Shown in pieces: positions 25,201 through 38,530 of a DNA stretch of 64,000 nt. Numbering within the stretch: position 1 is the stretch's first letter; the number at the start of each line of letters is the position of its first letter. This DNA is from Sphingomonadales bacterium (GTDB taxonomy: Bacteria; Pseudomonadota; Alphaproteobacteria; Sphingomonadales; Sphingomonadaceae). The notes beneath the pieces were generated by a model. The model was not told the origin of the DNA, did not search any database, and worked only from the letters and a program-made list of their open reading frames with translations. The translations under genes and the position numbers were made by a program. The stretch is from the NCBI GenBank assembly GCA_016721875.1, contig JADKHG010000014.1:372001-436000 (forward strand), read 5' to 3'.

Positions 25201-25523
25201 CGGCGTTGGTCAGCAATCTGTCGTCGGCCAACGCCTATACCGATGCGCGGATCAGCGATCTGGCGTTTGACCTGCGCGATGTTGCCCAGAAAAGCTATGC
25301 GGGCACAGCGGCGGCAATGGCGCTGCAATCACCAGCGCTGTTCGACCCGGGTTCGGTCGCGATGCGCGGCGGTGCCGGCTTCTATCGTGGCGAATGGGCG
25401 CTCGGTCTCAGCGTCCGTGCCACCGACGATGAAGGCCAATGGAGCATCAGCGGCGGTATTTCAGGCGGCCCCAATGCCGGTGTGGCGGCTTCGGTCGGTT
25501 TCGACTTCATCCTCGACGACTGA
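19269..25523 (+). CDS. giant trimeric autotransporter adhesin (YadA/Hep_Hag type)
   Basis: Surface adhesin of 2084 residues. A hydrophobic signal segment (LGRLGAGAALGAIIAGFATPVSAQ) lies only at about residues 82-105, after a charged N-terminal stretch without the usual ESPR motif; starts at 19482 or 19488 would give a conventional signal peptide. Residues 105-620 form a head of 14-residue SxAIG repeats. Then alternating neck modules (STDAVNGGQL-type) and stalk modules follow to about residue 1900, with a second short head near 1460-1590. The C-terminal YadA anchor ends RATDDEGQWSISGG...FDFILDD. The 6.3-kb frame has no break. Such proteins mediate attachment, biofilm or autoagglutination. Confidence 0.93.
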   Translation: MPFSNIQSALDTHDFTECSIEGESLALGQFHERVHRQRARYAAFVGGDGSAAADLSRGDRRRIMQVLRKACMVMGPGQKSRLGRLGAGAALGAIIAGFATPVSAQYQAGGGTAHDSQSTAVGSGAVAGQAGTQTLDTNGDTIPDLTLNQDTAVGANASATGGFATAIGNGVSATGLYGVAMGSGSTATGDQAIAIGRSNSVNSFNTTSTITNNGVFDRSAGGNFTFPVGGTQLAGYAVGIGSANTVTSGGVAIGASNQASHASNFTMALGLGNQTVGAYGAAIGVANAVSGTSAVAIGTANLASGNTSIAMGRQSSASGNTSIALGNVSTASQTNAIAIGHSTQATAEGAIALGGGTNGASTNLDATAARATGANAVAIGTNSNSADVDAVAIGRAASAANEGDIAFGAGAIANSDVNGINAGAVAIGMSSVANNSAGAGNNSVAIGRQAIATSTAAAGSSPTAIGAFANASGAGSQVAIGDSSTASGTDAIAIGGHAFAAGSLASGTRSTAIGQSVTAAGQSAIAIGDGSQASNTNSIAIGTGNNVSGANSGAIGDPNTITGSGSYALGNNNSIAANNAFAIGNNISIAAGRDGSVGIGDGTTVAAPNSGAFTLNGGTAAATAPTAVVSVGSAGGERQLTHVAAGVVSASSTDAINGSQLFTVATAANNLGNSLESVTGGGLVINVDGTIATAPSITAAGATHNNVTAAIQALNSANTTSNNGLASALGGGAAVAANGSVTAPSYVIGGNTYNDVGSALAAAASSGGFNLTTGATGSGSVSGTTVEAVGGGETVTIRAGDNVAVTQSGNTIDVALSSTLTGIDSIAITGGPKIDGNRIVLAAGDSFDAGGNILSNVGAGSLAAGSTQGVNGGQVNALGSSVASNLGGGSTFNPATGAVTAPTYSVAGGTQNDVGAAFAALNGANNAANSGLAAAIGGGAAVAANGAVTAPSVNVNGTNYSNLADAISAAGAGFNLTTAAAGSGVANGSSVVGVGAGETVTLTAGDNIVTTQSGNGVTVALNSDLTGLSSLTIIGGPSLSGSGIAMNGDGINGLAAGSTAAGSTDAINGGQLNTGLASVASNLGGGSVYDPLTGTVTAPTYTVQGSTYSNVGAALGAVDSNLGNVLNGTAGLVQQTGGAPGAGLITVGAATGGTHVSFAGTDGDRVLTDVTAGALTAGSTDAVNGGQINTLAASNASIIGGGASFNPLTGVFTAPIIMVGGTGYANVSDAIEAGDAKTDTLGASTAAGLGGGSVYDPATGTVSAPAYAVAGGNQSNAGAAFAALDNANNSANTGLAAALGGGAAVAADGTVTAPSYTVQGATHNNVGAALGAVDSNLTNLLNGSAGLVQQVGGAPGNGLMTVGAATGGTQMSFAGTDGDRVLSGVAAGNLAAGSTEAVNGSQLYALANALGAPVGPGGAVIPPAFVIEGSTYSNAGDAFAAIDSALSGGGIKYFRANSTLSDSTPLGIDSIAVGPVSGAGGDQAISVGLNAAATSLNAIAIGTGSTASGASSLAIGVGNLVSGDNSGAFGDPNVVTGSGSYAFGNDNSIDANNAFALGNNISIAAGLDGSVGIGNGATVSAPNFGAYSVNGGLIAGTAPVAVVSIGATGAERQMTNVAAGVVSASSTDAVNGSQLFAVGSALTAQGNGLAAALGGGAAVSPDGTVTAPSYTVQGSSYGNVGAALGAVDGNLTTLNGAVASLANGTSGLVQQAGGSPGNGAITVGAATGGTLINVAGTDGNRVVTGVADGAIAAGSSDAVNGGQLFAVQTVADGALQRSGGAMTGQIDMGGNRITNLGAPVAASDAATRGYVDGVAAAGTATTNALGQSVAANLGGGASYDPATGQVSAPSYVVGGVARGNVGDAIAATNRLGVQYVADASGNPTNAVRLTGNGNGQPVAVTNVAAGALNATSTEVVNGGQLYAVQQVAAGAVQYDRNPDGSLNFSSVSLGTPGTPVQVRNVAPAIRSTDAVNLGQMQSALVSNLSSANAYTDARISDLAFDLRDVAQKSYAGTAAAMALQSPALFDPGSVAMRGGAGFYRGEWALGLSVRATDDEGQWSISGGISGGPNAGVAASVGFDFILDD
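20893..24560 (+). repeat. large internal modules of the giant adhesin gene
   Basis: Head module (GDPNxxTGSGSYAxGNxNSI ... GSVGIGxGxTVxAPN) occurs at about 20935-21110 and again at 23855-24030. A stalk module (NVGAALGAVDSNL, then AATGG and GTDGDRV) occurs three times at about 22595-22830, 23241-23475 and 24301-24560. The copies differ at many codons, so the duplications are not recent, but they could still recombine or misassemble. Confidence 0.8.
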
Positions 25524-25554
25524 CCAAAGCGGTCCCCCAGGGTCACACCGGCCA

Positions 25555-25834
25555 AGGGTCAGGGCCTGTTCCATTCGCCTTCGAGGTTTGAGGCCATTTT
25601 GCTCAGTGCCCAATTTGGTTTTTGGGGGGCGGCAAGCGACGGTAATATGTCGATATTGCCTAGCTTGCCAACGCAGCAATGAGCAAAATGGGTCAAATCC
25701 GAAGGACGCCAAAATGGCTTCGATCTCGAAGCGAAATGCCCTTGCCGGTAGAATGACTGTCGGCGGCGGCCATTTCCCTCCGATATCTTTGCCATTTTGA
25801 CGCCTCGAAGGCGAATGGAGCAGGTCCTGACCCT
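25555..25834. mobile_element. 280-bp inverted-repeat element (MITE-like candidate)
   Basis: A 32-bp terminal inverted repeat (25555-25586 against 25803-25834, two mismatches) ends in AGGGTCAGG...CCTGACCCT. Inside, CCATTTTGCTCA and TGAGCAAAATGG form a second 12-bp inverted pair. There is no convincing ORF. It begins 31 bases after the giant adhesin stop. I saw no clear target-site duplication, so it could also be a large palindromic repeat rather than a transposon remnant. Confidence 0.6.
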
Positions 25835-25921
25835 AGTTCGGTCCGGAATGGATGCTTTCCAGCTTCCGTTCCGGGCCGATCCGACTCAGACAGCCACAGC
25901 ATTTAACGAAGGAGCAAATCC

Positions 25922-26425
25922 ATGCGTTCATTTCGCTTCCTAACCATAGGTCTCGCGCTATTGGCGCTGACGCCAAACGCCCATGCCGCGCCCACCAAGC
26001 CGACGCCCGTTCCCGCTGCTCCGGCTGCGCAACCGCACTTGCAAGTCCCGCCGCCAGAGGCTCAGCTGATCATGATCCGCTCTTCGCTGGTGGCGCTTAG
26101 CCAGGCGAACCAGACCGGTAATTATACGGTGTTGAACGCGCTCGGTTCGGACAATTTCCGTATCAACAACAGCCCGGCCCGCCTGGCCGACCTTTTCGCC
26201 AGCTTTCGCGCCAATGCGATTGATCTGGCCCCTGTGACTTATGTCAATCCGGTGCTGGCGCAGGCACCGGCAATCACCGATGGCAGGCTACGACTCGTCG
26301 GCTCTTTCCCGACGCAACCAATGCAGGTCAATTTCGACCTGCAATATGAACCCGCAGGCACGGGGTGGAAATTGTTCGGTATCGCGGTTAACCTCAGCAA
26401 GGTCACGCAAACCGCGCAGCGATAG
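25922..26425 (+). CDS. secreted protein of unknown function
   Basis: A 167-residue protein with a signal peptide (FRFLTIGLALLALTPNAHAA) and a proline/alanine-rich linker (residues 24-46). The rest looks like one compact alpha/beta domain: IMIRSSLVALSQANQTGNYTVLNALGSDNF, LADLFASFR and VNFDLQYEPAGTGWKLFGIAVNL. The helix followed by sheet strands and the end motif GWKLFGIAV resemble NTF2/SnoaL-like lipid- or wall-binding periplasmic folds, but I do not recognise the family. KEGA-type ribosome binding bases (GAAGGAG) precede the ATG. The nucleosidase gene follows after 13 bases. Confidence 0.7.
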   Translation: MRSFRFLTIGLALLALTPNAHAAPTKPTPVPAAPAAQPHLQVPPPEAQLIMIRSSLVALSQANQTGNYTVLNALGSDNFRINNSPARLADLFASFRANAIDLAPVTYVNPVLAQAPAITDGRLRLVGSFPTQPMQVNFDLQYEPAGTGWKLFGIAVNLSKVTQTAQR

Positions 26426-26438
26426 GGTCAGGGGAAAT

Positions 26439-27122
26439 ATGGCGGCGAAAACACTCATTCTCGCCGCCTTGCCTGAAGAGGCTGACGCTGTGTTTCCAGA
26501 CGAGGGCGAAAGGTCGCGCATTGGCCCGTTCGATTGCCGCGCGGTCGGCGACATACTGATCGCCACTTGCGGCCTTGGAAAAGTCAACGCCGCGTTGGCG
26601 GTCGGAAAGCTGGTCACGCCCGAAACCCGGTTGGTGGCAATGACCGGAACTTGCGGGCGGATCGGCGCGATCGACGGCGACTGCTTCTGGATCAGCACCG
26701 CCATCCAGCACGACTATGGCGCGCGCGGCACAGGTGGCTTCACCCATTACCGCGCGGGCGACTGGCCAATGGGCGATGGCCGCGACCACGCCTTCACCGC
26801 GATGCCCGACCCCGGGTCTGGCTTGCTTCACGCCCGCATGTTGAGCGGCGACGTTTTTCTCGAATGCCCTGACACAGCTTCCGGTCTGGCCGGGCGGCTA
26901 AACGCCCATCTGATCGACATGGAAGTCGCCGCCGTCGCCCAAGCCGCCGAAGCACTCGGCCTGCCGTGGTGTGCGATCAAGGCAGTGACCGATGAGGCCG
27001 ATGGCGGCAGCGCGGGCGATTTCAGCGCGAATTTGCGGCGGGCAGCAAGGAAGGCAGGGATGGCGATGGAGGCGGTGGTAAGCCTTACCCTGCCGACCAA
27101 TAATCCAACCGCTCTCGCTTGA
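26439..27122 (+). CDS. nucleosidase, MTA/SAH nucleosidase-like (PNP/UDP phosphorylase superfamily)
   Basis: A 227-residue enzyme predicted to split a nucleoside such as methylthioadenosine or adenosylhomocysteine. Start ATG 26439 follows GGGG. The superfamily features are present: ILAALPEEADAV with the general-acid Glu (about residue 12), GLGKVNAALAVGKLV, the late IDMEVAAVAQAA with the substrate-binding Met-Glu, and VTDEADG with the catalytic Asp. The order matches MTA/SAH nucleosidase, but a futalosine hydrolase or general phosphorylase role cannot be excluded. It is probably cotranscribed with the secreted protein upstream. Confidence 0.75.
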   Translation: MAAKTLILAALPEEADAVFPDEGERSRIGPFDCRAVGDILIATCGLGKVNAALAVGKLVTPETRLVAMTGTCGRIGAIDGDCFWISTAIQHDYGARGTGGFTHYRAGDWPMGDGRDHAFTAMPDPGSGLLHARMLSGDVFLECPDTASGLAGRLNAHLIDMEVAAVAQAAEALGLPWCAIKAVTDEADGGSAGDFSANLRRAARKAGMAMEAVVSLTLPTNNPTALA

Positions 27123-27336
27123 CCGCAAGCCTGCCGACGCCTATATCCACCGCACACGCCAGATTTTTCGGGACCGGGGCAAAGACGCGCATTGCCTCCA
27201 ACGCATTGGAATATCTGGTTTTTCGGACGCGCAAGGCTGCTGGCTGGTTCCCGACTCAGGGGCTGATGCCATGCGGCCTTTTCGTTGTCCGGGGCTATCG
27301 CGCTCAATATTGATCTAGACGAGGCTAAGCAAATCC

Positions 27337-31527
<4,191 letters not shown>

Positions 31528-31592
31528 CGGTCGCCCCGCCCCCTCCGCCCGAACGAAATTTTAGGAGCCTTTGAGCTTCCGAGGATAGCAAG

Positions 31593-35854
<4,262 letters not shown>

Positions 35855-35875
35855 GCCTTGGCGACACAAAACACA

Positions 35876-35909
35876 AAACCCGCCGGGAGCAATTCCGGCG
35901 GGTTTTTTT
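35876..35909 (+). terminator. intrinsic terminator after rpoC
   Basis: AAACCCGCCGG / CCGGCGGGTTT stem (11 bp), eight-base loop, then a T-run; 21 bases after the rpoC stop. Confidence 0.95.
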
Positions 35910-36029
35910 GTTTGCTGCCAGAGTGCGAGCCACTTTTGTCAACTCGATGCGTACGGGCTTGGATCGGTCGATCAAGGTCAACATCCGTGAACCGACCAAC
36001 AAATGCCGCTGTCTGGTGAAGGAGAAAAA

Positions 36030-36106
36030 TGGCGCGCCCTACAGGAGTCGAACCTGTGGCCTCAAGATTAGAAGTCTCGCGCTCTATCCAGCTGAGCTAA
36101 GGGCGC
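36030..36106 (-). tRNA. tRNA-Arg (anticodon TCT)
   Basis: Full cloverleaf on the minus strand. Acceptor GCGCCCT pairs with AGGGCGC, the D arm begins TAGCTCAGC, the anticodon loop is CTTCTAA (TCT, reading AGA), and the T arm is ACAGG-TTCGACT-CCTGT. The discriminator G is followed by an encoded CCA and then TTTTT. Total 77 nt including CCA. Confidence 0.97.
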
Positions 36107-36154
36107 GCGCTGGGGATGCGAATAACCACTTTGCGCCTCCGTGCAAAGCGGGAT

Positions 36155-36906
36155 ATGAACCGGCGCATGAATGACACGCGCGTTACCCCGCAAAGCTCCG
36201 CTGCGACGACTGGTCGGCATTTCCGCTATTATGATCTGGTGATGGCCGCATTTGTGGCGATCCTGCTGTTGTCGAACATCATCGGGGCCAGCAAGCCAAG
36301 CTATGTGACGCTTCCCGGGATAGGCGAATGGTCGTTCGGAGCAGGCGTGCTGTTTTTCCCGATCAGCTATATCATCGGCGACGTGTTGACTGAGGTTTAT
36401 GGCTATGCGCGTGCGCGGCGGGTGATCTGGACGGGCTTTGCCGCTCTGCTGTTCATGGCATTCATGGCATGGGTGGTGGTCTCGCTGCCGCCTGCCAAAG
36501 GCTGGCCGCATCAGGGGCCTATGAGGCTGTGTTTGGCAACAGCTGGCGGATCGTGCTGGCGTCGATGACGGCGTTCTGGGTTGGCGAATTTGCTAACAGC
36601 TATGTGTTGGCGCGGATGAAGGTCTGGACTCAGGGCAAGGCGCTTTGGATGCGGACCATCGGCTCAACCTTTGTCGGCCAGGGTCTCGACAGCCTGATTT
36701 TCTATCCTCTGGCCTTTTACGGTCTTGCCGGATGGCCACCTGAACAGTTGATGCAGGTGGTCTTGTCCCAATGGGCGATCAAAACGGCATGGGAGGCTTT
36801 GCTCACGCCGTTGACCTATGTCGTGGTCGGCGCGCTCAAACGCCGCGAAGGCGTTGACATTTACGACGACAAAACCGACTTTTCGCCCTTCCATACGAGG
36901 GTCTGA
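36155..36906 (+). pseudogene. yhhQ: queuosine precursor transporter (YhhQ/Vut_1), one frameshift (probable sequence error)
   Basis: Inner-membrane transporter of queuine or preQ precursors used for tRNA modification. The first frame has FRYYDLVMAAFVAILLLSNI, then FSFGAG-like SFGAGVLFFPISYIIGDVLT and EVYGYARARRVIW, all family marks. The second frame continues GAYEAVFGNSWRIVLASMTA, FWVGEFANSYVLARMK and GQGLDSLIFYPLAF. Adding one G to the GGGG at 36514-36517 joins them as HQGAYEAVFG for about 250 residues. Start ATG 36155 is uncertain (36167 is the alternative). Its TGA overlaps the next ATG by one base. Confidence 0.88.
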
Positions 36907-37328
36907 TGCTCCCCACATTGGCCAGTGCGCCGCAAGATCTTCAATTGCTGAAGTTGTATCTGCTCGACCTCACCGGTCTCAGCAAAGATGCGCTGCATGT
37001 TTATGCCGGGATGATCTTGATAATCGGCGTCCGGCTGGTCTGGCGACGACGCGGGGGGTGGTTGCTTGGCTGGTTGTTAGCACTTGGTGTGGCGCTATTG
37101 GTCGAATGGCTCGATATGCGTGCAGAGCGGATAGAGGCCAATATCCGCCCCGATGCCGAACATTGGAAGGATATTTGGAACACAATGTTCTGGCCTACGG
37201 TGCTGCTGCTGTTTGGTCGCTGGCTCCATCCCCGGCCCAAACCAAAAACCTTGGCGATGGAAGACCCGTCAGGCGATCTGCCGGATCAATCCCCCCATGA
37301 TTCCGGCGAAGAGTCGCCGTCCATCTGA
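36906..37328 (+). CDS. small membrane protein of unknown function
   Basis: A 140-residue protein with two or three hydrophobic segments (ALHVYAGMILIIGVRLVW, GWLLGWLLALGVALLVEWL, MFWPTVLLLFGRWL) and a polar tail. Its start codon overlaps the yhhQ stop, so the two are cotranscribed. The last 60 bases overlap the 3' end of purQ on the opposite strand; the tail (DQSPHDSGEESPSI) may be shaped by that overlap. I do not recognise a family beyond a VanZ-like look. Confidence 0.65.
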   Translation: MLPTLASAPQDLQLLKLYLLDLTGLSKDALHVYAGMILIIGVRLVWRRRGGWLLGWLLALGVALLVEWLDMRAERIEANIRPDAEHWKDIWNTMFWPTVLLLFGRWLHPRPKPKTLAMEDPSGDLPDQSPHDSGEESPSI

Positions 37329-37946
37329 TCCGCCGTGCACTGCCTCGATCATGCGTTCGGGGTGCGGCATCATGCCAAGAACATTGCCAGCATCGTTCAA
37401 TATCCCGGCGATATTGCGCGCAGAGCCATTGACCGGCTCGGCATAGCTAAAGGCAACGCGGCCTTCGCCTTCCAGCCGGTTTAATGTGGCATCGTCGGCA
37501 AAGTAATTGCCATCATGATGCGCGACAGGAATGGTGATTTCCTCGCCCTGTTCATAGCCGCTGGTGAAGATTGACTGGCTGTTTTCGACGGTCAGCCGGA
37601 CATCGCGGCAGACAAAGCGGATGCCCGCGTTGCGCATCAGCGCGCCGGGGAGCAGCCCAGCCTCGGTCAATATCTGGAAACCGTTGCACACGCCCAGCAC
37701 TGGCACGCCGTGACCGGCCGCTTCGACCACTGCCTGCATGATCGGTGAGCGCGCGGCCATCGCGCCGGAGCGAAGATAATCGCCATAGGAAAAACCGCCG
37801 GGGACCGCGATCAGATCCAGATTGGAGGGAAGCACTGTATCGCGGTGCCAGATGACCGCGGTGTCTGCGCCGGTGACATCACGGATCGCCACCGCCATGT
37901 CGCGGTCGCAATTGGAGCCGGGAAACTGGATGACGGCTGCGCGCAT
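37269..37946 (-). CDS. purQ: phosphoribosylformylglycinamidine synthase subunit PurQ
   Basis: Glutaminase subunit of FGAM synthase in purine synthesis, supplying ammonia to PurL. The 225 residues begin MRAAVIQFPGSNCDRD. Class I amidotransferase sites are clear: nucleophile Cys in VLGVCNGFQIL (about residue 86) and His-Glu in MMPHPERMI near the end. It begins one base after the purS stop codon. purL is not in the window. Confidence 0.97.
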   Translation of the reverse strand: MRAAVIQFPGSNCDRDMAVAIRDVTGADTAVIWHRDTVLPSNLDLIAVPGGFSYGDYLRSGAMAARSPIMQAVVEAAGHGVPVLGVCNGFQILTEAGLLPGALMRNAGIRFVCRDVRLTVENSQSIFTSGYEQGEEITIPVAHHDGNYFADDATLNRLEGEGRVAFSYAEPVNGSARNIAGILNDAGNVLGMMPHPERMIEAVHGGSDGRRLFAGIMGGLIRQIA

Positions 37947-37947
37947 C

Positions 37948-38178
37948 TCAGGCGCCTTCGATCTCGAAATTTTCGATGACGGTGTTGGCCAGCAGATTTT
38001 CGCACATCGCTTTCAGCTGATCATGCGCAATGCCTGCTTCATGTTCGATTTCGATCAGGCGACCAGCGCGCACGTCGGAAACGCCGGTAAAGCCCAGACC
38101 TTCGAGAGCATGGTGGATTGCCTTGCCCTGAGGATCGAGAACGCCATTTTTGAGCGTGACGAAAATGCGTGTCTTCAT
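37948..38178 (-). CDS. purS: phosphoribosylformylglycinamidine synthase subunit PurS
   Basis: Small bridging subunit of the three-part FGAM synthase (PurS-PurQ-PurL). The 76 residues start MKTRIFVTLKNGVLDPQGKA and contain VSDVRAGRLIEIE. The ATG at 38178 is chosen because it gives the normal length; the longer open frame upstream does not resemble the family. Confidence 0.95.
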   Translation of the reverse strand: MKTRIFVTLKNGVLDPQGKAIHHALEGLGFTGVSDVRAGRLIEIEHEAGIAHDQLKAMCENLLANTVIENFEIEGA

Positions 38179-38364
38179 GGGTCCGTTTGCCTTGCTGGGG
38201 GAGCCTTGCCGCAGCCTATAATCGGCCTTGCACGGGAAACAAGTCAAAGCGCATGGCAAGCAAAAATTAACGCTGTTTGCGAACGCGAATTTGACCGCTT
38301 TGGCTCTATCCACATTCATTAATTCTGTTCGCAATCCGCCAACTGGCGGCAAAAAGGAACGCGC

Positions 38365-38517
38365 ATGGTCGGACTGGCAGCTGCAATGTTCGTGGGGCTT
38401 TTTGCCTTCGGCTATGAATTGTTCGGCTGGAGCCATTCGGCGCACGAACAGCTGCAGCTAGGGCTGTTCCTGTCATTCATCCTCGGGATCATCTGCGGAT
38501 ATAAGACCAAGGGGTAG
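38365..38517 (+). CDS. 50-residue membrane protein
   Basis: A short frame preceded by AAGGA nine bases before ATG. It encodes MVGLAAAMFVGLFAFGYELF (helix 1), a polar turn WSHSAHEQLQ, and LGLFLSFILGIICGYKTKG (helix 2). Two neat membrane helices with a good ribosome site make it likely to be real. It is divergent from purS and convergent with the M16 peptidase. The function is unknown. Confidence 0.6.
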   Translation: MVGLAAAMFVGLFAFGYELFGWSHSAHEQLQLGLFLSFILGIICGYKTKG

Positions 38518-38530
38518 GGCCAAGCGCGGA

